Source: Saccharothrix deserti
GTDB lineage: Bacteria; Actinomycetota; Actinomycetes; Mycobacteriales; Pseudonocardiaceae
NCBI RefSeq assembly: GCF_009769385.1
Contig: NZ_ML775960.1
Coordinates: 430,842-494,841 of the forward strand
Direction: 5' to 3'
DNA length: 64,000 nucleotides
Below are positions 26,205 to 35,467 of this stretch, piece by piece. Under the pieces are notes generated by a model. It was not told the DNA's origin, searched no databases, and saw only the letters and a list, made by a program, of their open reading frames with translations. The position numbers and the translations under genes were made by a program. Each line of letters begins with the position of its first letter. The stretch's first letter is position 1.

Positions 26205-27335
26205 TCAGGACCGCAACGGCACCAGGTCGTCGGCGTGCACGACCTCTCGTCGCTGTTCCGTCGGGAGGTCGTGGCTCGACCGGCCGATCAACGCGGGCAG
26301 TTCGGCGGCGTCGAAACCGACCACGCCGCGCGCCACCACGTGCCCGGACAGGTCCACCAGCTCGACCACGTCACCGGCCTCGAACGCGCCCTCCACGTCG
26401 GTGATGCCCGCCGCCAGCAACGACCGCCTGCGACCCACGACCGCCGCCACCGCGCCGTCGTCCAGCCACAGCTTGCCGGTCGCGTCGGCCGCGTGCCCGA
26501 GCCAGAAGCGGCGCGCGGACAGGCGGGGTCCGGTCACCGCGAACGCCGTGCCGACGTCCGCCGCGCTCAACGCCCGCGTCGCGTCCGCCGCGCCCGCCAG
26601 CAACACGGGGATGCCCGCCGAGGCCGCCAGCCGTGCCGCGGCCAGCTTGGACGCCATACCGCCGGTACCCAGCCCGGACGCGCCGACCGAACCCGCCCGC
26701 ACACCGTCCACATCGGACGCCCCGGCCACTTCGGTGATGCGCTGCGCGCCCGGCAGGCGGGGATCGCCGTCGTACAACGCGTCGACGTCGGAGAGCAGGA
26801 ACAACGCGTCCGCGCCCACCAGGTGCGCCACCAGGGCCGCCAGCCGGTCGTTGTCGCCGAACCGGATCTCCTCCGTGGCCACCGTGTCGTTCTCGTTCAC
26901 CACCGGCACCGCGCCCAGCGCCAACAGCCGGGAGAACGTGCGCTGCGCGTTCCGGTAGTGCGAACGCCGCACCACGTCGTCCGCGGTCAGCAGCACCTGC
27001 CCGACGGTCAGCGCGTACCGCCCGAACGAGTTCGCGTACGCGTGCGCCAACGCCAACTGCCCGACGCTCGCCGCCGCCTGCTGCGTGGCCAGGTCACGGG
27101 GCCGCCGGGTGACACCCAACGGCGCCAGACCGGCCGCGATCGCGCCCGACGACACCAGCACCACCTGGCTGCCCGCCGCACGCCGCGCCGCGACCGCGTC
27201 CACCAGCGCGTCCAGCCGCGCCGGGTCCAGCCCGCCCGCGGCGGTGGTCAACGACGAGGACCCGACCTTCACCACGACCCGGGACGCCGCGGACACCGCC
27301 TGCCGGGCCTGCGACGCCGCCACCGAACCGATCAC
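26205..27335 (-). CDS. proB: Glutamate 5-kinase
   Basis: 376 aa from GTG at 27335, which overlaps the obgE TGA (GTGA). First step of proline synthesis. Amino-acid kinase domain: [76 protein letters not shown]-terminal PUA domain follows ([33 protein letters not shown]), giving the full-length bacterial form, often feedback-inhibited by proline. Translated with obgE, as in mycobacteria. Confidence 0.96.
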   Translation of the reverse strand: MIGSVAASQARQAVSAASRVVVKVGSSSLTTAAGGLDPARLDALVDAVAARRAAGSQVVLVSSGAIAAGLAPLGVTRRPRDLATQQAAASVGQLALAHAYANSFGRYALTVGQVLLTADDVVRRSHYRNAQRTFSRLLALGAVPVVNENDTVATEEIRFGDNDRLAALVAHLVGADALFLLSDVDALYDGDPRLPGAQRITEVAGASDVDGVRAGSVGASGLGTGGMASKLAAARLAASAGIPVLLAGAADATRALSAADVGTAFAVTGPRLSARRFWLGHAADATGKLWLDDGAVAAVVGRRRSLLAAGITDVEGAFEAGDVVELVDLSGHVVARGVVGFDAAELPALIGRSSHDLPTEQRREVVHADDLVPLRS

Positions 27336-28825
27336 TCGTCGTCGTCCTCTTCGAACTCGTCGTCCGCCTTGAACTCGTCGTCCGCGTCGAACTCGTCGTA
27401 CGTGCCGGGGATGCGGCGGGCCTTCTTCGCCGCGAGTCGCTCGGACGCGCCGACGCGGTTGTGCGCCTCCAGCCGCGGGTCCGTGCCGCGACCGGTCATG
27501 GTCATCGCGATGCCGGCGGGCGTCGTCGGCTCCCAGTCGAACACCAGGTCGCCGATGGTGACCTGGCAGCCCGGCTGGGCGCCCATCTTGACCAGCACTT
27601 CCTCGACGCCGAGGCGGTTGAGCCGGTCGGCCAGGTAGCCGACGGCCTCGTCGTTGTTGAAGTCGGTCTGCCGGATCCACCGCTCGGGCCGCTCGCCGCG
27701 CACGATGAAGCCGCCCTCGGTCTCCGGGTCCTCCACCACGGTGAAGCCCTGGTCGTCCACGGCCCTGGGCCGCAGCACGATCCGGGTCGACTCCTGCTTC
27801 GGCCGCGAAGCCCGGTACTCCTCCACCACGCGCGCCAGCGCGAACGTCAGCTCACGCAGGCCCTCGCGGGTGGCCGTGGACACCTCGAACACCGGCAGGC
27901 CACGCGCCTCGATGTCCGGGCGCACGATCTCCGCCAGGTCCTTCGCCTCCGGGATGTCGATCTTGTTCAGCACCACGACTCGCGGTCGTTCGGCCAGGTC
28001 GTCGGCCAGGGAGGGGGTGTACTTCGCCAGCTCCTCCTCCAGCGCGTCGATGTCCGACAGCGGGTCGCGGCCCGCCTCGTACGTCGCGCAGTCCACGACG
28101 TGCACCAGCACCGCGCACCGCTCGATGTGCCGCAGGAAGTCCAGGCCGAGGCCCTTGCCCTCGGACGCGCCGGGGATCAGACCGGGCACGTCGGCCATGG
28201 TGAAGATGGTCTCGCCGCCGGTGATCACACCCAGGTTCGGCACCAGCGTGGTGAACGGGTAGTCGGCGATCTTCGGCTTGGCCGCGGACAGCACCGAGAT
28301 CAGCGACGACTTGCCCGCCGACGGGAAGCCCAGCAGGCCGACGTCCGCGACGGACTTCAACTCCAGCACGAGGTCGTGCTGCTCACCGGGTTCACCCAGC
28401 AGGGCGAAACCGGGCGCCTTGCGCGCCTTGGACGCCAGCGAGGCGTTGCCGAGACCGCCGCGACCGCCCTGGGCCGCGATCAGCCGGGTGCCCTCGCCGA
28501 CGAGGTCCGCGACAACTTCACCCTCGGGGCTGAGGACCACGGTGCCGTCGGGGACGCGCAGTTCGAGGTCCGCGCCGTTCGCGCCGTCGCGGTTGCCGCC
28601 CTGACCGCCCTTGCCGCTGCCGGCGGCGGCGTTCGGGCGGAAGTGGAAGTCGAGGAGCGTGTGGACCTGCGAGTCGACGACCAGCACGACGTCGCCGCCC
28701 TTGCCGCCGTTGCCGCCGTCCGGACCACCCAGCGGCTTGAACTTCTCGCGATGCACGGAGGCGACCCCGTTGCCCCCGTCACCTGCGGCGACGTGGATGA
28801 CGACCCGGTCGACGAAGCGGGACAC
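27332..28825 (-). CDS. obgE: Obg family GTPase
   Basis: 497 aa. Glycine-rich Obg fold ([20 protein letters not shown], then [10 protein letters not shown]), G domain with G1 [13 protein letters not shown]3 [10 protein letters not shown] and G4 NKIDIPEA, then an OCT domain ([20 protein letters not shown]). The tail is strongly acidic, with the near-repeats [17 protein letters not shown]. Essential ribosome-assembly/stringent-response GTPase. Last position of the rplU-rpmA-obgE-proB operon apart from proB; a partial terminator stands before it. Confidence 0.97.
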   Translation of the reverse strand: MSRFVDRVVIHVAAGDGGNGVASVHREKFKPLGGPDGGNGGKGGDVVLVVDSQVHTLLDFHFRPNAAAGSGKGGQGGNRDGANGADLELRVPDGTVVLSPEGEVVADLVGEGTRLIAAQGGRGGLGNASLASKARKAPGFALLGEPGEQHDLVLELKSVADVGLLGFPSAGKSSLISVLSAAKPKIADYPFTTLVPNLGVITGGETIFTMADVPGLIPGASEGKGLGLDFLRHIERCAVLVHVVDCATYEAGRDPLSDIDALEEELAKYTPSLADDLAERPRVVVLNKIDIPEAKDLAEIVRPDIEARGLPVFEVSTATREGLRELTFALARVVEEYRASRPKQESTRIVLRPRAVDDQGFTVVEDPETEGGFIVRGERPERWIRQTDFNNDEAVGYLADRLNRLGVEEVLVKMGAQPGCQVTIGDLVFDWEPTTPAGIAMTMTGRGTDPRLEAHNRVGASERLAAKKARRIPGTYDEFDADDEFKADDEFEEDDDE

Positions 28826-28850
28826 GGGGATTTCCTTTCCAAAGAAGCAA

Positions 28851-28889
28851 CGAGGGGCGAGAGCCGGAATGCACCGGTCCCGCCCCTCG
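28851..28889. terminator. Hairpin between rpmA and obgE
   Basis: CGAGGGGCG (28851-28859) pairs with CGCCCCTCG (28881-28889) around a 21-nt loop that contains a further CCGG pairing. It lies about 30 nt after the rpmA stop and may attenuate read-through from the abundant ribosomal-protein message into obgE. Confidence 0.65.
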
Positions 28890-28920
28890 TCGGAGGTCGT
28901 TCCGTCTACGCCCGAGGCGC

Positions 28921-29184
28921 TTAAGCAGCTACCTCGACCGGGACGATGTTCACGGTCTTGCGACCGCGCTTGGAGCCGAACTCGACCGCGCCGGGCGCCA
29001 ACGCGAACAGCGTGTCGTCCTTGCCGCGGCCGACGTTGACGCCGGGGTGGAACTTGGTGCCGCGCTGGCGGATCAGGATCTCGCCGGCCTTGACGACCTG
29101 ACCGCCGAACCGCTTCACCCCGAGGTACTGGGCGTTCGAGTCACGGCCGTTGCGGGAGCTGGATGCGCCCTTTTTGTGTGCCAT
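28921..29184 (-). CDS. rpmA: 50S ribosomal protein L27
   Basis: 87 aa. [20 protein letters not shown] and [20 protein letters not shown] are diagnostic. The N-terminus starts directly with the mature form (no Firmicutes-type cleavable extension). L27 reaches into the peptidyl-transferase centre. It lies 14 nt after rplU and is co-transcribed with it. Confidence 0.98.
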   Translation of the reverse strand: MAHKKGASSSRNGRDSNAQYLGVKRFGGQVVKAGEILIRQRGTKFHPGVNVGRGKDDTLFALAPGAVEFGSKRGRKTVNIVPVEVAA

Positions 29185-29198
29185 GGCTAGTCAGATCC

Positions 29199-29513
29199 TC
29201 ACTTACCGGTGATGCCGGTGACCTCGACGCGGGTCAGCTTCTGGCGGTGACCCTGGCGCTTGTGGTAGCCGGTCTTGTTCTTGAACTTGTGGATGCGGAT
29301 CTTGGGGCCCTTGGTCTGCTCGACGACCTTGCCGGTCACCGAGATCTTCGCCAGGGCGTCCGCCGCGGAGGTGACGTCTTCGCCGTCCACGACGAGGAGC
29401 GGCGCCGCGAAGGTGATCTCGGTGTCCGGCTCGCCTTCGAGCTTCTCGACCTCGATGACGTCGCCGACAGCCACCTTGTACTGCTTGCCGCCGGTCTTGA
29501 CGATCGCGTACAT
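29199..29513 (-). CDS. rplU: 50S ribosomal protein L21
   Basis: 104 aa. [20 protein letters not shown] at the N-terminus and [20 protein letters not shown] at the C-terminus identify L21, a 23S rRNA-binding protein. First gene of rplU-rpmA-obgE-proB. A sigma70-type promoter can be read about 120 bp upstream. Confidence 0.98.
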   Translation of the reverse strand: MYAIVKTGGKQYKVAVGDVIEVEKLEGEPDTEITFAAPLLVVDGEDVTSAADALAKISVTGKVVEQTKGPKIRIHKFKNKTGYHKRQGHRQKLTRVEVTGITGK

Positions 29514-29630
29514 CGGGACGGAAGTCTCCTGCTACTCGACGGGACGGGATCGCGCGCGCCACGGCTGCACTGAACATCGGGCAAGCTGGGCTTCACGCGA
29601 CAGGGCCCACCGGACGGCGGGCCGTGTATC

Positions 29631-29660
29631 AGGTTACGTGGCGGTGGACTGCGTGGTCAA
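29631..29660 (-). promoter_or_regulatory. Likely promoter of the rplU operon
   Basis: On the minus strand TTGACC (29655-29660) and TAACCT (29631-29636) are separated by 18 bp, matching housekeeping -35/-10 elements. They lie about 120 bp before the rplU ATG. The remainder of the 365-bp gap 29514-29878 holds the untranslated leader and the rne terminator; nothing coding is seen. Confidence 0.6.
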
Positions 29661-29813
29661 ACCGGGGTCGGCGAACCGGGTTCGCCCTGGTGAGAGCCGC
29701 GTGGCGGGAGCGGGCGCAAAGCCGGGGCGGGGGTACCCCTCGGCGCGGGACCCCTCGCACATACCCAACCACGGGGCACCGACAAAGTCGGGTGGGGTGG
29801 GCTGGGCCGGGTA

Positions 29814-29855
29814 CGGCGAACCGCCGCTCAGCCGGAGCTGGGCGGCGGTTCGCCG
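29814..29855. terminator. Terminator after rne
   Basis: CGGCGAACCGCCGC (29814-29827) pairs with GCGGCGGTTCGCCG (29842-29855), a perfect 14-bp stem with a 14-nt loop, 23 nt beyond the rne stop. It isolates rplU transcription from rne. Confidence 0.85.
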
Positions 29856-29878
29856 TGTGGTGGTGGATCAGCCGTGGA

Positions 29879-32791
29879 TCAGCCTTCCTTGACGCCCAGG
29901 GGCGGTCCGGCGGGCCTGGAGGCGGCACGGCGGGCCGTGCGGCGACGCGTGGTCACCACGGGCGCCGCGGGCTCCGGGGTCCGGCCGTTGAGCGGTTGCT
30001 CGACGGAGGGCTCGGACGTGGCCGCGGCCTGGGCGGCTTCCGCCTCGGCGGCGTCGGTCTGGGCGGCATCGGGCTGGGTGGGCACCTCGACCGGGGCCGG
30101 GGCGCTCGCCGTGGCCGCCGGGGCGACCTCGACCGGCGCGGCAGCGGGCTCCTCCGCCGCCGCGGGTGCGGCGGGAGCGGGCTCGGCAGCCGGAACCGGC
30201 TGGGCCTCCTGAGCGGGCTCAGGGGCCGTCTCGGCGCCCGTCGTGGCCGTGCCCGCGGCTGCGGCAGGGCTCGTCTCGGGCTGGGCGGGCTCGGCGGCGG
30301 GGACCGCGGGGGTGGCGGCGGGGGTGGCGGCGGGCTCGTCACCGTGCTTGATGACGGCGCCCGCTTCCCGGCGTGCCCGGCGGCGCTGGCGGCGGTCGCG
30401 CTTCGGGGTCTCCGGCGCGGCCTCCTCCTCGACCACGGCGGCCACCGGCTCCTCCGAGGTGGACGGCTCGATGATCGCCTCGGGCTCCTCGGTCGGCTCC
30501 ACGGTCGGCTCGGCCACCGGCTCCGGGACCTCCGCGTTCCTGCCCCGACGCGACTTGCGGCCACCGCCCTGCGGCTGTTGCTGCTGCTGCGGCGGCGGCT
30601 GGCCACCGCCGTTGCCGGCGCCGTTGCCGTGCAAGTGCGCGGAGGGGTCGGTCGTCACGACCACGCCGCGGCCGCGGCAGTGCTCACAGGTCGTCGAGAA
30701 CGCCTCCAGCAGGCCGGTGCCGACGCGCTTGCGCGTCATCTGCACCAGACCCAGCGACGTCACCTCGGCCACCTGGTGGCGGGTCCGGTCACGGCCCAGG
30801 CACTCGGTCAGCCTGCGCAGCACCAGGTCGCGGTTCGACTCCAGCACCATGTCGATGAAGTCGATCACGATGATGCCGCCGACGTCCCGCAACCGCAGCT
30901 GGCGGACGATCTCCTCGGCCGCCTCCAGGTTGTTCCGGGTGACCGTCTCCTCGAGGTTTCCACCCGAACCGGTGAACTTGCCGGTGTTCACGTCGATGAC
31001 GGTCATCGCCTCGGTGCGGTCGATGACCAGGTAGCCGCCCGACGGCAGCCAGACCTTGCGGTCCAGTGCCTTGAGCAGCTGCTCGTCGATGCGGTACTCG
31101 ACGAACGCGTCGTTGTTGCCCACGTGCCGGCGCAGCCGTTCCTGGAGGTCGGGCGCGACGTGGCGGACGTACGCGTCGATGGTGTCCCACGCGTCCGAGC
31201 CCTGGACGACGAGCTGGGCGAAGTCCTCGGTGAACAGGTCGCGGACGACCTTCACCAGCAGGTCCGGCTCTTCGTACAGCAGCTGCGGAGCCTGGGCCTT
31301 GGGCACGTCGGCCTTCTCCTTGATGACCTGCCACTGCGCCTGCAGGCGCGTCACGTCGCGGGCCAGCTCCTCCTCGGCGATGCCCTCCGAGGCGGTGCGG
31401 ATGATGACGCCCGCGTCCTCGGGGACGACGCGCTTGAGGATGTCCTTGAGGCGCTTGCGCTCGTTGTCGGGCAGCTTGCGGCTGATGCCGGTGGCGCCAC
31501 CGCCGGGCACGTACACCAGGAAGCGGCCGGGCAGGCTGATCTGGGTGGTCAGCCGGGCGCCCTTGTGGCCGACCGGGTCCTTGGTGACCTGCACCAACAC
31601 GCTGTCGCCGGTCGACAGGGCCTGCTCGATCTTGCGGGCCTTGCCCTCCAGGCCGGCCGCGTCCCAGTCGACCTCGCCCGCGTACAGCACCGCGTTGCGG
31701 CCGCGACCGATGTCGATGAACGCCGCCTCCATCGAGGGCAGCACGTTCTGCACCCGGCCGAGGTAGACGTTGCCGACCAGCGAACCGCTGCCCGACGAGG
31801 TCACGAAGTGCTCGACCAGGACGCCGTCCTCCAGCACGCCGATCTGCGTGCGGTCGCCGCGCTCGCGCACCACCATCGTGCGCTCGACGGCCTCGCGGCG
31901 GGCCAGGAACTCGGCCTCGGACAGCACCGGGGCACGGCGGCGACCGGCCTCGCGGCCGTCACGGCGGCGCTGGCGCTTGGCCTCCAGCCGGGTGGAGCCG
32001 CGGACGCTGCGGACCTCGTTCTGCGCGGCCTCGGAGTCGGCCTTGTCGTCACGCGCGTCGCGGATGGTGCTCTCGCGGACGTGCACGACCGTGTTCGGCG
32101 GGTCGTCCTCGCTCGGCGCGGCCTCTTCCTCGGCGCCGGTCTTGCGGCGACGGCGACGCCGACGGCGGCGGCTGCCCGCGCCCTCCTCGTCGGCCGACGG
32201 CTCCTCGGCGGCTTCGGTCTCGGCTTCGGCCTCGGCGACCTCTTCGGCCTGCTCGTCCTCGCCGTTCTCGTCGCCGACGCCCTTGCCGCGACCGCGGCCA
32301 CGCCGGCCACGACGACGGCGGCGGCGGCCTTCGCCCTCGTCACCGGTGTCGTCGGCGGCAGTCTCCTCGCCGGCCTCGTCGTCGACCTCGTCGAGGTCTT
32401 CGTCCCGGCTGACGGGGATCTCCTTGAGCACCGGCGTGGGCGGCAGGAACACCGCGGACGGCGGGGCGAACAGAGGCACCAGCGGCGCGACCTCGCGGGC
32501 CACCGCCACGGGTTCCTCGGTGTGTTCGTCCACCTCGCCGGTGACGATGTCGTCCCAGCCCAGCAGGCTCTCGGCGACCTTGAGCGCGAGGTCTCGGCTC
32601 ACGCTCGACTGCGCGCCCTTCACCGTTTCGCCGAGATCGGCGAGGGCGGCCACGACGTCCTTGCTGCTCGCACCGAGCAGCTTGGCCAGCGCGTGCACCC
32701 TCAGCTTGGCGGGTAGGTCCGCCAAGTCGGGGTGTGCGGGTGTGGCGTTACCCCCGCCGGCGGCGCCGGCAGGCTTTTCCGTGTTCGACAA
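29879..32791 (-). CDS. rne: Rne/Rng family ribonuclease (RNase E/G) with IF2_N-like N-terminus
   Basis: 970 aa. N-terminal segment (about 25-75: LRVHALAKLLGASSKDVVAA, LADLGETVKG) resembles the IF2_N domain of translation initiation factor 2. Then come long acidic and arginine-rich disordered stretches, and the catalytic core with S1 domain (GNVYLGRVQNVLPSMEAAFI, DIGRGRNAVLY) and DNase-I-like site (TVIDVNTGKF, GGIIVIDFIDM with the Mg-binding Asp). The Zn-link is TTCEHCRGRG. A Pro/Ala/Glu-rich tail ends the protein. TTG at 32791 is chosen because GGAGGAG lies 5-7 nt upstream. Central mRNA/rRNA processing enzyme. Confidence 0.93.
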   Translation of the reverse strand: MSNTEKPAGAAGGGNATPAHPDLADLPAKLRVHALAKLLGASSKDVVAALADLGETVKGAQSSVSRDLALKVAESLLGWDDIVTGEVDEHTEEPVAVAREVAPLVPLFAPPSAVFLPPTPVLKEIPVSRDEDLDEVDDEAGEETAADDTGDEGEGRRRRRRGRRGRGRGKGVGDENGEDEQAEEVAEAEAETEAAEEPSADEEGAGSRRRRRRRRRKTGAEEEAAPSEDDPPNTVVHVRESTIRDARDDKADSEAAQNEVRSVRGSTRLEAKRQRRRDGREAGRRRAPVLSEAEFLARREAVERTMVVRERGDRTQIGVLEDGVLVEHFVTSSGSGSLVGNVYLGRVQNVLPSMEAAFIDIGRGRNAVLYAGEVDWDAAGLEGKARKIEQALSTGDSVLVQVTKDPVGHKGARLTTQISLPGRFLVYVPGGGATGISRKLPDNERKRLKDILKRVVPEDAGVIIRTASEGIAEEELARDVTRLQAQWQVIKEKADVPKAQAPQLLYEEPDLLVKVVRDLFTEDFAQLVVQGSDAWDTIDAYVRHVAPDLQERLRRHVGNNDAFVEYRIDEQLLKALDRKVWLPSGGYLVIDRTEAMTVIDVNTGKFTGSGGNLEETVTRNNLEAAEEIVRQLRLRDVGGIIVIDFIDMVLESNRDLVLRRLTECLGRDRTRHQVAEVTSLGLVQMTRKRVGTGLLEAFSTTCEHCRGRGVVVTTDPSAHLHGNGAGNGGGQPPPQQQQQPQGGGRKSRRGRNAEVPEPVAEPTVEPTEEPEAIIEPSTSEEPVAAVVEEEAAPETPKRDRRQRRRARREAGAVIKHGDEPAATPAATPAVPAAEPAQPETSPAAAAGTATTGAETAPEPAQEAQPVPAAEPAPAAPAAAEEPAAAPVEVAPAATASAPAPVEVPTQPDAAQTDAAEAEAAQAAATSEPSVEQPLNGRTPEPAAPVVTTRRRTARRAASRPAGPPLGVKEG

Positions 32792-32980
32792 TGCAGCTCC
32801 TCCGCCCCCGGGCGCGTCCCAACCGACGCGGCCGCGCAGGGGCCTCTCTTGTCCACTCACCGCCGCGGCTGGCGGCGGGAATCCTTGCCTCGCGCTGTGG
32901 CGCCCACCCGTGGGGCACGCGGCACAGCAGGTCCTATAACTCTGTCGACGACGCCGTCAGCGCCGTTCCGCACCACCCGG

Positions 32981-33763
32981 TCAGACCTCCGCCGCCCTGT
33001 CCAGGGCAAGCGGGTCGACCAGGCCGCCTTCGTCGTCCAGCCGCCCCTGCGCCATCCGGGTCGCCTTCGCGGGCACCGGCGGAACCAGGTCGGCGACGAC
33101 TCGGAGCGCGCTCAGCACGTCGTCGGGTCTCACGGTAGGGGTTGTCTGCCGTACGACCGTCATGAGTATCCCACACGGTTGTGACAAATCTCGTCCATCG
33201 TGTCCCGCGTCGCTCGAATGCACCTCTGCCCCGGTCTCCACCTGGGCCGACACGATCGCGGGCCGGACGTCGACGATCTTCTTGCCGTCCTTGGTCAACC
33301 GCTCTACCTCGACGGACTCCGCGGCGATCAGCGCGGACACGGCTTCGGTCAGCTCTTCGGGCGACACGCCGGGCAGTTCGACCCGCCAGGCGCTGGCCTC
33401 GATCCGCTCGGGCAACGTGCCGCCGGCCGACTGGACGACCTCCAGCACGTCGAGGCCGGGCGGCAGCACGGCGTCCAGCGCGGTCCGCAGCGCCTCCGGG
33501 TCGACCGCGTCGACGACCTGGACCTCGACGTACTCCGCCTCGCTCGCCACACCGGTCGGCGCCGCGCCGACCCACGACACCTTCGGGTGAGGGCTGAAGC
33601 CCTGGGAGTAGGCCATCGGGACGCCGGCCCGGCGCAGCGCGCGCTCGAACGTGCGCGCAATGTCACGGTGTGACGTGAACCGCAGCCGACCGCGCTTGGC
33701 GTAGCGCAGTCGGAGCTTCTGCACAGGTGCGGCCGACGGGTTGGGCTGCTGCTGGCGGCTCAG
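32981..33763 (-). CDS. TIGR03936/DUF2344 family radical-SAM-associated protein
   Basis: 260 aa. KLRLRYAKRGRLRFTSHRDI, ARTFERALRRAGVPMAYSQG and FSPHPKVSWVGAAPTGVASE are the family signature. It usually sits immediately after, or fused to, a TIGR03960 B12-binding radical SAM protein; here that partner is 6.4 kb upstream at 40208-42172. The only well-placed ribosome site (AAGGGGAG) precedes CTG at 33763 by 6 nt, so a CTG start is proposed; GTG at 33823 and ATG at 33865 lack a site. Function unknown, possibly tRNA/rRNA modification. Confidence 0.85.
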   Translation of the reverse strand: MSRQQQPNPSAAPVQKLRLRYAKRGRLRFTSHRDIARTFERALRRAGVPMAYSQGFSPHPKVSWVGAAPTGVASEAEYVEVQVVDAVDPEALRTALDAVLPPGLDVLEVVQSAGGTLPERIEASAWRVELPGVSPEELTEAVSALIAAESVEVERLTKDGKKIVDVRPAIVSAQVETGAEVHSSDAGHDGRDLSQPCGILMTVVRQTTPTVRPDDVLSALRVVADLVPPVPAKATRMAQGRLDDEGGLVDPLALDRAAEV

Positions 33764-33961
33764 GGCTACTCCCCTTGGGTACCCGGGTGGCTCACGATGG
33801 GGTGAGCACCCCAAGCGGTCCACGCTCCTACTCCACCAGGACGGTACCTTGGACCCGTTCGGCACCGTCGCGCTTGTCTGCTCCGCCCCGTCTGGCTACC
33901 GTCCGGCAACAGTCCCGTTGACGGCCAGCCGCCCCGACCGGTTCAGCCCTGGAGGTCCCCC

Positions 33962-35455
33962 GTGCCTCTGCACCGCCGCGTCCGAGCGGTCGCGGTCAGC
34001 GCGACGCTGCTCGCGACCGGCTGCCTCGCGGTGAGCACGCCCGCCGCGGCCCACCCCGTCGAAGAGCCGGCGACCGCGGTGGGCTGCGTCCAGCCCGGTC
34101 CGACGCTGCGCTACCTGGTCGTGTTCCGCCACGGCACCAGCGCGCCGCTGGCCGAGGCCCAGGTCTCCGCCGCGTGCGGCACCACCACCCGGTACTACCC
34201 GCAGATCGCGGTGGCCGTGGCCGTGTCGGCGGATCCGCGGTTCGGGCAGCGGATCGGCGTCGACCGGGCGTACAGCGCGCAGCTCGACGGCCTGTCGAAG
34301 CGCACCGGCGCGCCCGCCCAGCCAAAAGAAGGACGGCGGAAGAAGGACGACGAGCCGGCCTTCGCGCCCGCCTCGACGGGCGCGGTGGACCGCACCGCCG
34401 AGCAGTGGGACATGGACCTGATCCGGGCGGCCGAGGCGCACGCGGTGAGCACCGGCAGCCGGGACGTGGTGGTCGGCGTGCTCGACTCGGGCATCGACCC
34501 GGCGCACCCGGACCTGGTCGGCGCGCTGGACCCGGCGCTGTCCGCCGGCTGCACGACGGGCGTGGCCGATCCGTCGCCCGCGGCGTGGTCGCCGACGACG
34601 TCCGGGCACGGCACGCACGTGGCGGGCACGATCGCGGCGGCCGACGACGGCCTGGGCACCACGGGTGTCGCGCCGGGCGTGCGGATCGCGTCGGTGAAGG
34701 TCGTGGACGACGCCGGGTTCATCTACCCCGAGTACGCGGTGTGCGGGTTCATGTGGGCCGCCGAGCGGGGCATGACCATCACCAACAACAGCTACTTCAT
34801 CGACCCGTGGGTGTTCACCTGCCAGAACAAGCAGGGCCAGTCCGTGGTCTACGAGGCGGTGCGGCGCGCGGTCGAGTACGCCACCGGGCAGGGCGTGCTG
34901 ACGGTGGCGGCGACGGGCAACGCGGCGGCCGACCTGACCAAGCCGGGCCGTGACGCGCTGAGCCCGACCAACGCCGCGGCGGAGGACGTGAAGCCGCGTC
35001 CGGTGGACAGCACGTGCCTGGTGCTGCCCGCGCAGCTGCGCAACGTGGTGGCGGTGTCGTCGGTGGGCGCGGACAAGGTCAAGGCCGGGTACAGCTCGTA
35101 CGGGCTGGGCGCGGTGGACCTGACCGCACCGGGCGGCGACCGCAGGCAGGCGCCGGACGACAAGAGCGGGTGCGTGCTGTCGACCGTGCCCGCCGCCGGC
35201 TACGACTACTCGTGCGGCACGTCGATGGCCGCGCCGCACGTGTCCGGGGTGGCGGCGCTGCTGGCGTCCACGCACCCCGAGGCCAGCGCCGGCGAGCTGA
35301 GCCGGATGCTCAACGCGCGGGCGGAGACGCTGCCGTGCCCGGCGGACTACGACCTCAACGGCACGGGCGTGCAGGACGCCTACTGCACCGGCTACTCGGA
35401 GTACAACGGCTTCTACGGGCACGGCATGGTCGACGCGCTGGCCGCCGTGCGGTAG
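33962..35455 (+). CDS. Secreted S8 family serine protease (subtilase)
   Basis: 497 aa from GTG at 33962. Sec signal peptide (MPLHRRVRAVAVSATLLATG, CLAVSTPAAA). A propeptide-like region reaches to about residue 140. The subtilisin triad is present: Asp in VVVGVLDSGIDPAHPDL, His in SGHGTHVAGTIAA and Ser in CGTSMAAPHVSGVAAL, with oxyanion Asn in VAATGNAA. Cysteine content suggests disulphides. Extracellular or wall-associated protease. Transcribed alone, opposite to its neighbours, at the left edge of the inserted block. Confidence 0.94.
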   Translation: MPLHRRVRAVAVSATLLATGCLAVSTPAAAHPVEEPATAVGCVQPGPTLRYLVVFRHGTSAPLAEAQVSAACGTTTRYYPQIAVAVAVSADPRFGQRIGVDRAYSAQLDGLSKRTGAPAQPKEGRRKKDDEPAFAPASTGAVDRTAEQWDMDLIRAAEAHAVSTGSRDVVVGVLDSGIDPAHPDLVGALDPALSAGCTTGVADPSPAAWSPTTSGHGTHVAGTIAAADDGLGTTGVAPGVRIASVKVVDDAGFIYPEYAVCGFMWAAERGMTITNNSYFIDPWVFTCQNKQGQSVVYEAVRRAVEYATGQGVLTVAATGNAAADLTKPGRDALSPTNAAAEDVKPRPVDSTCLVLPAQLRNVVAVSSVGADKVKAGYSSYGLGAVDLTAPGGDRRQAPDDKSGCVLSTVPAAGYDYSCGTSMAAPHVSGVAALLASTHPEASAGELSRMLNARAETLPCPADYDLNGTGVQDAYCTGYSEYNGFYGHGMVDALAAVR

Positions 35456-35467
35456 CGGTCAGAGCGG

